Source: an uncultured Prevotellaceae bacterium (GTDB taxonomy: Bacteria > Bacteroidota > Bacteroidia > Bacteroidales > Bacteroidaceae). Taken from it: a stretch of DNA of 46,733 nt. This document shows positions 17,123-26,487 of the stretch, piece by piece (the first letter of the stretch is position 1; each line of letters opens with the position of its first letter). Made by a program: the position numbers and the translations under genes. The stretch is from contig CACZDV010000023.1 in NCBI GenBank assembly GCA_902780025.1, positions 1 through 46,733 of the forward strand, written 5' to 3'. Below the pieces are notes generated by a model that saw nothing but the letters and a program-made list of their open reading frames with translations, did no database searches and was not told the DNA's origin.

Positions 17123-18925
17123 CTATTGGTTTTTTATTGTCTTTTTCAATGTGAGGACATTCTTTCCGTCCATACGTTCGTAGTTGATGATGTCCATGAG
17201 TTTTCTTACCAGCAGGATGCCCAGTCCGCCGATGGGACGGTCTTCTGCCGAGAGTGTTGTATCGGCATTGGCAGCCTCTGTGGGGTCGAAGGCAACGCCA
17301 GAATCGCTGATGACGAACTTGATCAACTGGCCGTCGTACTTGGCATCAATGGTGATGTCGCCCTCCGTCCCTGCCGGATAGGCATATTCCATCACGTTGA
17401 CGACAGCTTCTTCGACAGCCAGTCGGATTTCGCTGATTTCCTTGGACTGTAGGTTCAACTTCGCCAACACCTCCTTTACAAAGCGGCTTAGTTTGTCAAC
17501 CTGATGCTCATCGTTCTTCAGGGTCAGCGTCTCGCTCAACAGGTATTTCTCCGCCTTTGGCGTGTATCTGATGGTGAGTATTGTCAGGTCGTCGCTTTGC
17601 TCGGCACCCTCCACGAAACGGTTTACCTCGTCAGTGATAGACTGTAAAAGCGTATGGGGGGAGGCTTGGTAATGAGTCTGTAACGCAACATTCAGCCTGT
17701 CTATGCCGAACTCCTTGTGCTGGTTGTTCTTTGCCTCCGTCACTCCATCGGTATATAAGAATAAGGTAGAGCCTGCTGGAATCATAAACTCATGACCCTC
17801 GTACTTGGCATCAGGGAACACACCGAGAGGAAGGTTCGGTTTGCGGTCTTCCGGCAGCAGTTGACCGTCTGTTATCAGGATGGGTTTGTCGTGTCCCGCG
17901 TTGCAATAGCGGAGCTTACCCGTCGGTAAGTCGAGCACACCAATGAAGAATGTGACAAACATATTAGCTTCGTTACCTTCACAGCACGTCTCGTTGATGT
18001 CCTGCATCATGCGGGCAGGATTATGCTCATGGGCAGAGGCTGAGCGGAACAGCGAGTGTGTAACAGCCATCACCATTGCCGACGGTACACCCTTGCCACT
18101 CACGTCACCGATACAGAAGAACAGTTTCTCGTTACGGAGGAAGAAGTCGTAAAGGTCGCCACCTACTGCACGTGCAGGCACCAGCAATCCGTGTATGTCA
18201 ACATCGCTCCGCGTGATACTGTTCTCACGTGGCAGCATCTGCCTCTGTATCTCGGTCGCAATGCGCAACTCGCTGCCTATTCGCTCTTGCTCCAATGTTT
18301 TGATGGTCAGTTTCTTAGCGTTGCGCGCAAAAAGGGCAATGACGAACAGCAGGATGCCGAAGGCCAATAGCATCAGTAGCAGCAGCCACACCCGCAACTG
18401 CATGAGCGAGGCATAGACTTCGTCATCGTAGCACACGACAGCAATCTGCCAACGCGGCTTTCCCTTCATGAAAGCGTAGATAATCGTGCCATCTCTGTCG
18501 TTAGTATCGAAGTGTATCAACGTAGTATGTCCTCTGATGCTCTTTTGGCGTGCCACCGTGCTGTCATTAATCAGTCCGATGAAGTATTGCGTCTCGTTCT
18601 TTGTCACACGCTTCTCGTCGGGAGTGATGATGGGCTTGCCGTCCTCCGACAACAGAATGATGAATGAAGAAGGATAGAGGTGGCGGCTGTTGATGCTGTC
18701 GGCATATGTGACGATGGTATCAGATTTGTTCAGCAGGCTCTTGATCAGTATCGCCTTCATTGTCAGTTCTGTCTCAGCAAGTCTCTCCAACTCCTTTCCC
18801 ATGAGAATACGTGTGAAGTAGTACTGTGATGCAGACAGCAGTTCCAACAACAGGGCAGCCGTGATGATTATCAGCAGTCCACTCCACTTCCGTAGAGACA
18901 ATTTGTACGTTCCGAGAACATTCAT
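17123..18925 (-). CDS. Membrane SpoIIE/PP2C phosphatase fused to RsbW-like HATPase kinase
   Basis: This 600-residue protein has a membrane helix at residues about 15-35, an extracytoplasmic sensor-like segment of about 140 residues, and a second membrane helix near 175-200. A SpoIIE-type phosphatase domain follows (IATEIQRQMLP, ARAVGGDLYDFF, GDVSGKGVPSAMVMA, YTDGVTEAKN, QSDDLTIL). The C-terminus is a GHKL ATPase domain with N box RLAVEEAVVNVMEYAYP, DSG loop and G box GGLGILLVRKLMD. One chain would therefore both dephosphorylate and phosphorylate the STAS protein encoded next to it, in response to an external signal. Phosphatase and kinase are more often separate proteins in partner switches such as RsbU/RsbW. 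Confidence 0.92.
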   Translation of the reverse strand: MNVLGTYKLSLRKWSGLLIIITAALLLELLSASQYYFTRILMGKELERLAETELTMKAILIKSLLNKSDTIVTYADSINSRHLYPSSFIILLSEDGKPIITPDEKRVTKNETQYFIGLINDSTVARQKSIRGHTTLIHFDTNDRDGTIIYAFMKGKPRWQIAVVCYDDEVYASLMQLRVWLLLLMLLAFGILLFVIALFARNAKKLTIKTLEQERIGSELRIATEIQRQMLPRENSITRSDVDIHGLLVPARAVGGDLYDFFLRNEKLFFCIGDVSGKGVPSAMVMAVTHSLFRSASAHEHNPARMMQDINETCCEGNEANMFVTFFIGVLDLPTGKLRYCNAGHDKPILITDGQLLPEDRKPNLPLGVFPDAKYEGHEFMIPAGSTLFLYTDGVTEAKNNQHKEFGIDRLNVALQTHYQASPHTLLQSITDEVNRFVEGAEQSDDLTILTIRYTPKAEKYLLSETLTLKNDEHQVDKLSRFVKEVLAKLNLQSKEISEIRLAVEEAVVNVMEYAYPAGTEGDITIDAKYDGQLIKFVISDSGVAFDPTEAANADTTLSAEDRPIGGLGILLVRKLMDIINYERMDGKNVLTLKKTIKNQ

Positions 18926-18950
18926 ATGCCTGACATACTTTTTCTGCCCA

Positions 18951-18981
18951 CAAAGATACCGCTTTTTTCAGAAACGACAAA
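18951..18981 (-). promoter_or_regulatory. Promoter of the partner-switching operon
   Basis: On the minus strand, -33 TTTG (18978-18981) and -7 TATCTTTG (18951-18958) are separated by 19 nt. The start codon of the phosphatase/kinase gene lies about 25 nt downstream of the -7 box. Confidence 0.7.
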
Positions 18982-19015
18982 CATTTTTCCTTTTTTTTAC
19001 CTCATTTGTTTTCTT

Positions 19016-19081
19016 TACCCGGCAGGTAGCGCCCCGCTACCCGGTACCTACAGGCCCTCTACCCGGTAGGTAGCAAAGTAA
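19016..19081. repeat. Three tandem copies of a 22-bp GC-rich repeat
   Basis: Units begin at 19016, 19038 and 19060, each opening TACCCGG(C/T)A. Units 1 and 3 share TACCCGG(C/T)AGGTAGC, while unit 2 reads TACCCGGTACCTAC. Inverted matches between units (for example GGTAGCG-CCC-CGCTACC at 19026-19042) would also allow hairpins. The array lies in the gap between the divergent partner-switching operon and the M3 peptidase gene, and ends 56 nt before the -7 box of the latter. Confidence 0.85.
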
Positions 19082-19136
19082 CACCAAAGAAAGTTAAAAA
19101 TGCAACGGAAATGGAGGCTTTATAGGATAAATATTG

Positions 19137-19144
19137 TAACTTTG
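19137..19144 (+). promoter_or_regulatory. Putative -7 box for the M3 peptidase gene
   Basis: TAACTTTG followed by C matches the Bacteroidetes -7 consensus and lies 25 nt before the ATG at 19170. No TTTG is present 20 nt upstream; the 22-bp repeats further upstream could bind an activator. Confidence 0.6.
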
Positions 19145-19169
19145 CACACCAATATAGAGGAAGCTTGTT

Positions 19170-21254
19170 ATGAATCAGGAGAATCAGCGGAAGAATCCGT
19201 TTTTTGAGCCTTACAACACGCCGCACGACACGGCGCCGTTTGACCGTATCCGCTTGGAGGACTTCGAGGAAGCCTTCATGGAGGGCATACGCCGTGACAA
19301 TGAGCAGATAGAAAAGATTATCAACAACCCCGAGAAACCGACGTTCGACAATACCATCATCAGCGTGGACGACGAGAAGGACAACTACTACGACCTGCTG
19401 TCGCGCACGTCGACGGTGTTCTTCAATCTGTTGTCGGCTGAGACGAATGACGAGATGGACGCGCTGGCACAGAAGATGTCGCCGATATTGACGAAGCACG
19501 CCAACGACATACGGCTGAACGAGCGGTTGTTTGAGCGTATCAAGTACGTTCATCGTTACCACCGCAAGCTGACGCCAGAAGAAAAGATGCTGCTGGATAC
19601 GTGCTACGACGGTTTTGTGCGTAGCGGAGCATTGCTCGACGCTGAGGGCAAGACCCGTCTGCGCCAACTGACGGAAGAGGCTTCGATGCTGGGACTGCAG
19701 TTCTCGCAGAACCTGCTGAAAGAACAGAAAGCTTTTACGCTGCACCTGACGGACGAGCCCCAGCTCGACGGACTGCCCGAGACGGCCCGTGAGGCGGCTG
19801 CACAAGCTGCCAAGGAGCGTAACTTGGAAGGCTGGGTGTTCACGCTGGACTATCCCAGCTATCAGCCGTTTATGACTTACTCCACACAGCGGGAGTTGCG
19901 TCGCCAGATGTATATGGCCCGCAATACGGTGTGCATACACGATAATACAGAGAACAACCTCGACATCTGCAAGCGCCTGGTGAACCTGCGCCGTGAGATA
20001 GCCCAACTGCTGGGCAGCAAGACTTACGCCGACTACGTGCTGAAACACCGTATGGCTGGTAATGTGCGTAGCGTCTATAAACTGCTGAACGAACTGATAG
20101 ACGCCTATAAGCCGACGGCCATCAAGGAGCGTGAGGAACTGAAGAAGTTGTCGAAGGAGAAACTGGAACCCTGGGACGCGGGTTTCTATTCGCACAAGTT
20201 GCAGATGAAGAAGTACAACCTCGATGCCGAGATGCTGAGGCCCTACTTCCAGTTGGACAAGGTCATCGATGGCGTCTTCGGACTGGCCACACGCTTGTAC
20301 GGCATCACCTTCAAGGAGAACAAGGACATCCCCGTCTATCATCCTGATGTGAAAGCCTACGAGGTCTTTGATAAGGACGGCTCGTTCCTGGCCGTGTTCT
20401 ATGCCGACTTCCATCCGCGCCAAGGCAAGCAGGGTGGGGCATGGATGACGGAATACCAGAGCCAATGGATGGAGCGCGAGGACGTTCACAAGCCTTTCGG
20501 CGCAGATAACTGCAAGAATGTACGTCCGCACGTCAGCGTGGTGATGAACCTGACGAAGCCTACGGAGGGGAAGCCGGCGCTGCTGACATTAGGCGAGGTG
20601 GAGACGTTCCTCCACGAGTTCGGCCATTCGTTGCACGGTATGTTTGCCAACACCCGCTTCGAGAGTCTCAGCGGTACCAACGTGTGGTGGGACTTCGTGG
20701 AACTGCCGTCACAGTTCATGGAGAACTTTGCTATCGAGAAGGAGTTCCTGCGGACGTTTGCCTTCCATTACGAGACGGGAGAACCGCTGCCCGACGAGCT
20801 GATACGCCGCATCGTTCGCAGCCGCAACTTCATGGCTGCTACGGCTTGTCTGCGCCAAGTGTCGTTCGGCCTGCTCGATATGGCTTACTACACGAAGAAG
20901 GATGCGTTCACGGACGACATCATGACGTTTGAGAAACAGGCCTGGAAGAAAGCCATCATCGGTCGTCAGCGCACGGACACCTGCATGACGGTACAGTTCT
21001 CGCATATCATGGCGGGTGGCTATGCTGCCGGCTACTACAGCTATAAATGGGCCGAGGTGCTCGATGCCGACGCTTTTGCCGTTTTCAAGCGCGAGGGCAT
21101 CTTCAATCCGGCGACGGCACAGCGTTTCCGCGACTGCATCCTGTCGAAAGGCGGTACGGAGAACCCCATGACGCTCTATAAGAGATTTAGAGGAGGTGAA
21201 CCCACAATAGATGCATTACTGAAAAGAAATGGAATCAAAAGACAAGCAAAATAA
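19170..21254 (+). CDS. M3 family metallopeptidase (peptidyl-dipeptidase Dcp-like)
   Basis: This 694-residue protein matches thimet-oligopeptidase/Dcp family zinc peptidases. The catalytic motif HEFGHSLH is at about residues 481-488 within VETFLHEFGHSLHGMF, and the third zinc ligand Glu is expected about 25 residues later in FESLSGTNVWWDFVELPSQ. The opening NPFFEPYNTPHDTAPFDRI is typical of Bacteroidales Dcp-like members. There is no signal peptide, so it probably trims peptides in the cytoplasm. Its 3' end overlaps the dCMP deaminase gene by 26 nt. Confidence 0.93.
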   Translation: MNQENQRKNPFFEPYNTPHDTAPFDRIRLEDFEEAFMEGIRRDNEQIEKIINNPEKPTFDNTIISVDDEKDNYYDLLSRTSTVFFNLLSAETNDEMDALAQKMSPILTKHANDIRLNERLFERIKYVHRYHRKLTPEEKMLLDTCYDGFVRSGALLDAEGKTRLRQLTEEASMLGLQFSQNLLKEQKAFTLHLTDEPQLDGLPETAREAAAQAAKERNLEGWVFTLDYPSYQPFMTYSTQRELRRQMYMARNTVCIHDNTENNLDICKRLVNLRREIAQLLGSKTYADYVLKHRMAGNVRSVYKLLNELIDAYKPTAIKEREELKKLSKEKLEPWDAGFYSHKLQMKKYNLDAEMLRPYFQLDKVIDGVFGLATRLYGITFKENKDIPVYHPDVKAYEVFDKDGSFLAVFYADFHPRQGKQGGAWMTEYQSQWMEREDVHKPFGADNCKNVRPHVSVVMNLTKPTEGKPALLTLGEVETFLHEFGHSLHGMFANTRFESLSGTNVWWDFVELPSQFMENFAIEKEFLRTFAFHYETGEPLPDELIRRIVRSRNFMAATACLRQVSFGLLDMAYYTKKDAFTDDIMTFEKQAWKKAIIGRQRTDTCMTVQFSHIMAGGYAAGYYSYKWAEVLDADAFAVFKREGIFNPATAQRFRDCILSKGGTENPMTLYKRFRGGEPTIDALLKRNGIKRQAK

Positions 21255-21654
21255 GCTGGACGAGCGCTATCTGCGCATGGCCAGGATATGGGCCGAGAAC
21301 TCCTACTGCCAACGGCGGCAGGTGGGCGCTTTGGTGGTGAAGGACAAGATGATCATCAGCGACGGCTATAACGGTACGCCGACAGGATTTGAGAACATCT
21401 GCGAGGACGAGAACAACGTGTCGAAACCCTACGTGCTGCATGCCGAGGCCAACGCCATCACGAAGTTGGCGCGCAGCAACAACAACTCTGACGGCGCTAC
21501 CATCTACATCACGGCCTCTCCGTGTATTGAGTGTGCCAAACTAATTATCCAGGCAGGCATCAAACGTGTGGTCTATGGCGAGAAATATCGCCTGACGGAC
21601 GGCATCGAACTGCTGGAACGTGCAGGAATAGAAATCATTTATTTAGGTGATTAG
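21229..21654 (+). CDS. Deoxycytidylate (dCMP) deaminase
   Basis: This 141-residue enzyme converts dCMP to dUMP in dTMP synthesis. The zinc motifs are HAEANAI (His71, Glu73) and PCIECAKL (Cys99, Cys102). The substrate-loop region GYNGTPTGFENICED fits dCMP deaminases rather than cytidine or tRNA adenosine deaminases. The start at 21229 lies inside the end of the M3 peptidase gene, so translation is probably coupled. The ctp gene begins 3 nt after its stop. Confidence 0.93.
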   Translation: MESKDKQNKLDERYLRMARIWAENSYCQRRQVGALVVKDKMIISDGYNGTPTGFENICEDENNVSKPYVLHAEANAITKLARSNNNSDGATIYITASPCIECAKLIIQAGIKRVVYGEKYRLTDGIELLERAGIEIIYLGD

Positions 21655-21657
21655 GAT

Positions 21658-23301
21658 ATGAGTAAGAATAAGTCAAATAGGTTCATGCCCTTGTGGCTGG
21701 CGTTGAGTGTCGTGGTAGGTATTTTCATCGGCACGTTCTTTGCCAACCGCTTCTCGGGCAACCGTCTGAGCATTATCAACTCGGGCAGCAACAAACTGAA
21801 CGACCTGTTGCACATCGTCGACGACCAGTATGTGGATACCGTCAACGTGAACGATTTGGTGGAGAAAGCTATGCCTACCATCCTCTCCGAACTTGACCCC
21901 CATAGTGTCTACATTTCTCAGAAGGATGTGCAGCAGGCCAACGACGACCTGAAAGGTTCGTTCTTCGGCGTAGGCGTTGAGTTCACCATCCGCAAGGACA
22001 CTATTCACGTGCAGAACGTCATCTCGAATGGCCCCTCCGAGCGTGCCGGACTCCTGGCAGGTGACAAGATTGTGGAGATTGACGGTGAAGAGTTCGTTGG
22101 CAAGAAGGTGACCAATGAGGAAACGATGCATCGTCTGAAAGGTGACAAGGATACAAAGGTTGTAGTAGGCATTATTCGTGGCAAGGAGAAGAAGATCCGC
22201 CGCTACACTATCACCCGTGGTGAGATACCCATGAAGAGCGTTACGGCCACCTATATGCTTGACGGGAAGACGGGCTACATCAAGATTAAGAACTTCGGTG
22301 ACAAGACCTATCCCGAACTGCTTATCGCTCTGGCTCGCTTGGGTCAGGAGGGCTTTGAGAATCTGGTCATCGACCTACGTGGCAATACGGGCGGTTATTT
22401 GGGCTCGGCTGTACAGATGGCCAACGAATTCCTGTCGCGTGGCAAGCTCATCGTCTATACTGAGGGCCGCCGTTCTCAGCGTCAGGAGTATCGCAGCGAT
22501 GGTCGTGGTTCTTACCAGAGTCTGCCGCTTGTCGTGCTTATTGACGAGGGTTCGGCCTCGGCCAGCGAAATCTTTGCAGGTGCTATCCAGGATAACGATC
22601 GCGGTACCATTATCGGACGCCGCTCGTTTGGTAAGGGACTCGTCCAGCAGCCCATCTCGCTGCACGACGGTTCGATGATACGCCTGACCATAGCCCGCTA
22701 TTATAGTCCCTCAGGACGCTGCATACAAAAGCCCTATACGAGTGGTGCCGACCGCAGTTACGAGGAAGACCTGCTGACCCGTTACCAGCATGGTGAGTTC
22801 TTTAATGGCGACAGCATCAAGCACGAAGGACCGGAGTACCACACCAAGAACGGTCGTGTGGTCTATGGCGGAGGCGGTATCACGCCCGACATCTTCGTTG
22901 GTGAGGACACCATCGACGTTACCTCTTATTATAAGGAGGCCTCCATGTCAGGGCTGATCCTTCAGTTTGCCTATGAGTATGTGGATGACAACCGTCAGAA
23001 ACTCAGCACGTATGAGACGAAGCGCGACCTGCTGGCCTATCTCAAGAAACTGAATACCGTAGAGTTGTTTGCCGCCTATGCTGAGAAGAACGGTTTGAAG
23101 CGTCGCAACCTGATGATACAGAAGAGCCATCGCCTGCTGGAACGCTATATCAATAGCAGACTGATTTACAACGTGCTCGACGAACAGGCCTGGACAGAAT
23201 ACCTAAACGACGATGACCCTGCTATCAAGGAGACGCTCCAGCTCTTCCGTGAAGGGAAATCGTTCCCGATGCCTGAGGAGAAGTCGGCAGGCAAGAAATA
23301 A
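21658..23301 (+). CDS. S41 family C-terminal processing protease
   Basis: This 547-residue protein has an N-terminal membrane or signal segment (LWLALSVVVGIFIGTFFA), a PDZ domain at about residues 90-165 (VGVEFTIRKDTIHVQNVISNG, AGDKIVEIDGEEF) and an S41 catalytic domain. The nucleophile Ser is in DEGSASASE near residue 300, and the general-base Lys is in RRSFGKGLVQ near residue 325. It probably acts in the periplasm on C-termini of envelope proteins. Confidence 0.94.
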   Translation: MSKNKSNRFMPLWLALSVVVGIFIGTFFANRFSGNRLSIINSGSNKLNDLLHIVDDQYVDTVNVNDLVEKAMPTILSELDPHSVYISQKDVQQANDDLKGSFFGVGVEFTIRKDTIHVQNVISNGPSERAGLLAGDKIVEIDGEEFVGKKVTNEETMHRLKGDKDTKVVVGIIRGKEKKIRRYTITRGEIPMKSVTATYMLDGKTGYIKIKNFGDKTYPELLIALARLGQEGFENLVIDLRGNTGGYLGSAVQMANEFLSRGKLIVYTEGRRSQRQEYRSDGRGSYQSLPLVVLIDEGSASASEIFAGAIQDNDRGTIIGRRSFGKGLVQQPISLHDGSMIRLTIARYYSPSGRCIQKPYTSGADRSYEEDLLTRYQHGEFFNGDSIKHEGPEYHTKNGRVVYGGGGITPDIFVGEDTIDVTSYYKEASMSGLILQFAYEYVDDNRQKLSTYETKRDLLAYLKKLNTVELFAAYAEKNGLKRRNLMIQKSHRLLERYINSRLIYNVLDEQAWTEYLNDDDPAIKETLQLFREGKSFPMPEEKSAGKK

Positions 23302-23334
23302 AGCGTAGCAACAATAACAAAAAACCATAAGATT

Positions 23335-24282
23335 ATGAGGTATACAGAATTAGGACAGACGGGAATGAAGATTTCTCATCTGAGTTTTGGCGCATCATCG
23401 TTGGGCAGCGTCTTCCGTGAGACCAACGAGAAAGAAAGCTTCGAGGCTGTTGAGGCAGCCATCGAGGGCGGTATCAACTTCATAGACGTGAGTCCGTACT
23501 ACGGACACTACAAGGCTGAGACGGTGCTGGGCAAGGCGCTGAAGAACATTCCCCGTGACAAGTACTACCTGAGTACCAAGGTGGGACGTTACGGCAAAGA
23601 TGGTGTCAACACGTGGGACTATTCTGCCAAGCGTGTCACCGATAGCGTTTACGAGAGCATGGAGCGCCTGGGTATCGACTTTATTGACTTGATTAATGTT
23701 CACGACATAGAGTTCCAGGCTGCCCTGCCTGGCGGACTGCAGAAGGTTGTCGACGAGACGCTGCCTGCTTTGGTTGAATTGCGTGAGAAAGGCGTGGTAG
23801 GCCACGTAGGCATCACCGACCTGCAGCTGCAGAATCTGAAGTGGGTGATTGAACATTGTGAGAAGGGTGTCGTGGAGAGTGTCCTCAATTTCTGTCACTA
23901 TACCTTGAACGACGACGCCTTGGGCGACTTTATGGGCTTCTTCGAGCATGAGGGTGTAGGTGTTGTCAATGCCTCACCGCTTAGCATGGGACTGCTCAGC
24001 CAGCGTGGCGTACCTGTCTGGCATCCAGCTCCGAAGCCATTGGTCAAGGCTTGCCAGAAGGCTGCTGTGCATTGCCACGAGAAAGGCTACCCGATAGAGA
24101 AGCTGGCCGTTCAGTATGCCGTGAGCAATCCGCGCATCGCCTCGACCCTGTTCTCGTCGGCCAATCCCGACAATGTGCGTCGCAACATTGAGTGGGCCAA
24201 CGAAGAGCCTGACTGGGAACTGGTGATGGAAGTAAAAGAGATTATCGGCGACCAACAGCGTGTGACATGGGCAAACTCATAA
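23335..24282 (+). CDS. Aldo/keto reductase, probable L-galactose dehydrogenase
   Basis: This 315-residue NAD(P)-dependent enzyme has the aldo/keto reductase tetrad: Asp in INFIDVSP, Tyr in YYGHYKAE, Lys in LSTKVGRYG and His in INVHDIEF. The family, and the fixed order with the next three genes (lactonase, FucP-like permease, zinc alcohol dehydrogenase), match the Bacteroides vulgatus L-galactose pathway, where this enzyme oxidises L-galactose to L-galactono-1,5-lactone. Oxidation of L-fucose by an AKR, as in Xanthomonas, is the main alternative. The gene ends with a 16-nt overlap into the lactonase gene. Confidence 0.8.
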   Translation: MRYTELGQTGMKISHLSFGASSLGSVFRETNEKESFEAVEAAIEGGINFIDVSPYYGHYKAETVLGKALKNIPRDKYYLSTKVGRYGKDGVNTWDYSAKRVTDSVYESMERLGIDFIDLINVHDIEFQAALPGGLQKVVDETLPALVELREKGVVGHVGITDLQLQNLKWVIEHCEKGVVESVLNFCHYTLNDDALGDFMGFFEHEGVGVVNASPLSMGLLSQRGVPVWHPAPKPLVKACQKAAVHCHEKGYPIEKLAVQYAVSNPRIASTLFSSANPDNVRRNIEWANEEPDWELVMEVKEIIGDQQRVTWANS

Positions 24283-25157
24283 TTGACGCACATAGCCACC
24301 TATGGCTCCGTCAGGACACGACGGTGGACGGCAAGCGGATACTGTCGCTGAAGAATGGCTGTAGTATCTTCATGGACGAGGAAGTACAGATGCTGCCGCC
24401 CTTTATGATTGACGGTCAGAACACGGCCGAGGTGTTTCTCTCGAACATGAATTATGCGCAGGTGGGTGCCGCTGTCGTGGTACAAGAGGTCATCGACGGT
24501 TGCCAGAACGAGTATCTGGCCGAGGTACAACAGCAATATCCCGACCGTTTCCTGTGTATGGGAATGGCTTGGAACGTGGAGGAGGCACAGACGGTTATCG
24601 ATGCCGGACTCAGGGGCATTGCCTTTCCTGGTCACCGTATGCATGAACCGCTGCAGACGCTGATGCCCGTATTTAAGTTGATGGAGGAGAAGGGAATGAT
24701 TCTTTCCATGTGTCTGGCTGACGACGAACGTCAGGTGGCGCAGATGGCTGAGGTCATTCAGGAGTGTCCGCAACTGAAGGTGGCCATCGGTCATTTCGGC
24801 ATGCCGACTACTGACTCCTTCCGCAGTCAGATTATGCTGGCACGACAGGGCGACAACGTGATGATTGAGTCAGGTGGCATTACCTGGCTTTACAATCCGG
24901 AGTTCTATCCCTTCCCAACTGCTGTCCGTCGCATTCGCGAGGCTGCCGACTGGGTAGGTATGGACAGGCTGATGTGGGGATCGGACTATCCGCGGACTAT
25001 TACTGCCATCACTTACCGCATGTCGTATGACTTCGTGGAGAAGAGCAAGGAACTGACGGATGCGGAGAAGGCGTTGTTCCTTGGCCAGAATGCCCAGCGC
25101 TTCTATGGTTTCAAGAACTTGCCTGATTTACCTTATATTAAAAACATGTCTGAATAA
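24267..25157 (+). CDS. Amidohydrolase-family sugar lactonase, probable L-galactono-1,5-lactonase
   Basis: This 296-residue protein belongs to the amidohydrolase_2/COG3618-type lactonases. It opens with the metal-binding DAHSHLW, has VAIGHFGMP in the middle and ends its active site with LMWGSDYPRT. It would hydrolyse the lactone made by the preceding dehydrogenase to L-galactonate. L-fuconolactonase is the closest alternative reading. The ATG at 24267 lies within the upstream gene, consistent with coupled translation. Confidence 0.8.
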   Translation: MGKLIIDAHSHLWLRQDTTVDGKRILSLKNGCSIFMDEEVQMLPPFMIDGQNTAEVFLSNMNYAQVGAAVVVQEVIDGCQNEYLAEVQQQYPDRFLCMGMAWNVEEAQTVIDAGLRGIAFPGHRMHEPLQTLMPVFKLMEEKGMILSMCLADDERQVAQMAEVIQECPQLKVAIGHFGMPTTDSFRSQIMLARQGDNVMIESGGITWLYNPEFYPFPTAVRRIREAADWVGMDRLMWGSDYPRTITAITYRMSYDFVEKSKELTDAEKALFLGQNAQRFYGFKNLPDLPYIKNMSE

Positions 25158-25166
25158 CCAATAACT

Positions 25167-26471
25167 ATGAAACCAAAATTAATTGAGAAGAAATATCTCG
25201 TAACGTTTGTCCTCGTAACGTCGCTTTTCGCACTTTGGGGCTTTGCCAACGATATCACTAATCCGATGGTGGCAGCTTTCCAGACCGTGATGGAACTGAC
25301 GGCAGCCAAGGCTTCGATGGTGCAGTTTGCCTTTTATGGCGGCTATGCTACGATGGCCATTCCCGCAGCGTTGTTTATCCGTAAGTACAGTTACAAGTGG
25401 GGCATCTTGCTCGGACTGGCGCTTTATGCTACGGGTGCCTTTCTCTTTATTCCTGCTGCCGCTCAAGAGAGCTTCACATTCTTTTGTCTGTCGCTTTACA
25501 TTCTGACGTTCGGATTAGCATTCCTCGAGACAACAGCCAATCCCTTTATCCTGTCGTTGGGAGCCAAGGAGACTAGTACCCGCCGTCTGAATATGGCGCA
25601 GGCCTTCAACCCTATGGGTTCGCTCTGCGGCATGAGTGTGGCTTCGCTCATCGTGCTGCCCCAGCTCATCAGCGACCGCCGCGATGCTGCCGGACAGATT
25701 ATCTTCGGCTCGTTGTCGGAGGCTGAGAAGGCAACCATCCGTGTGCATGACCTGGCTGTAATCCGCGACCCCTACGTGGCCATTGGTCTCGTGGTGCTGG
25801 CTATGTTTGTCATCATTGCCCTGACCAAGATGCCCAAGACCCAGAGTGAGGAGCAGAAAGCGCAGGGACTGACCCATACCACGAGCCAGACGTTGCACAA
25901 CCTGTGGCACAATACCATCTATCGTGAAGGTGTTCTGGCACAGATGTTCTATGTGGCCGCCCAGATTATGACTTGGACCTTTATTATCCAGTATGCCGAC
26001 TACCTCGGCATCAACAAGGCTACGGCCCAGACTTATAACATCGTGGCTATGTCGCTCTTCCTCACCAGCCGCTTCATCTCCACTATGCTGATGAAGTACG
26101 TCAACAGTCGTCGTCTGCTGGCTATCTTCGGTTGTGGAGCTGCCCTATGTTCTCTTGGTGCTATCTGTATTGTAGGTATGCTGGGTCTGTATTGTCTAAT
26201 TGGCATCAGCTTCTTCATGTCGCTCATGTTCCCCACTATCTACGGCATCGCCTTAGAGGATATCGACAGTCAAGACTCCACGCTGGGAGCAGCCTTCCTG
26301 GTGATGGCCATTGTGGGAGGAGCACTCATGCCGCCGCTGCAGGGCTGGATCATCGACCAGCAGACGGTCTTTGGCCATCCTGCCGTGAACGCCTCGTTCA
26401 TCCTGCCCTTCATCTGTTTCCTCTTAATCATAGGCTACGGCTATCGTTCGTACGTAAAGATGGCGAAATAA
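25167..26471 (+). CDS. FucP-like MFS sugar permease
   Basis: This 434-residue inner-membrane protein has about 12 hydrophobic segments. It carries FucP-type motifs such as LFALWGFANDITNPMV at the N-terminus and FLETTANPFILSLG near residue 120. Such permeases import L-fucose and L-galactose-like sugars with protons. Its place between the lactonase and the dehydrogenase matches the L-galactose cluster of Bacteroides vulgatus. The spacing on both sides is under 20 nt. Confidence 0.9.
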   Translation: MKPKLIEKKYLVTFVLVTSLFALWGFANDITNPMVAAFQTVMELTAAKASMVQFAFYGGYATMAIPAALFIRKYSYKWGILLGLALYATGAFLFIPAAAQESFTFFCLSLYILTFGLAFLETTANPFILSLGAKETSTRRLNMAQAFNPMGSLCGMSVASLIVLPQLISDRRDAAGQIIFGSLSEAEKATIRVHDLAVIRDPYVAIGLVVLAMFVIIALTKMPKTQSEEQKAQGLTHTTSQTLHNLWHNTIYREGVLAQMFYVAAQIMTWTFIIQYADYLGINKATAQTYNIVAMSLFLTSRFISTMLMKYVNSRRLLAIFGCGAALCSLGAICIVGMLGLYCLIGISFFMSLMFPTIYGIALEDIDSQDSTLGAAFLVMAIVGGALMPPLQGWIIDQQTVFGHPAVNASFILPFICFLLIIGYGYRSYVKMAK

Positions 26472-26487
26472 AATCAACTATAAGAAA

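Noticed and set aside
19059-20531. 490-codon open frame on the minus strand
   Set aside because: It is antisense to the M3 peptidase gene and has no recognisable domain; it arises from codon bias of the real gene.
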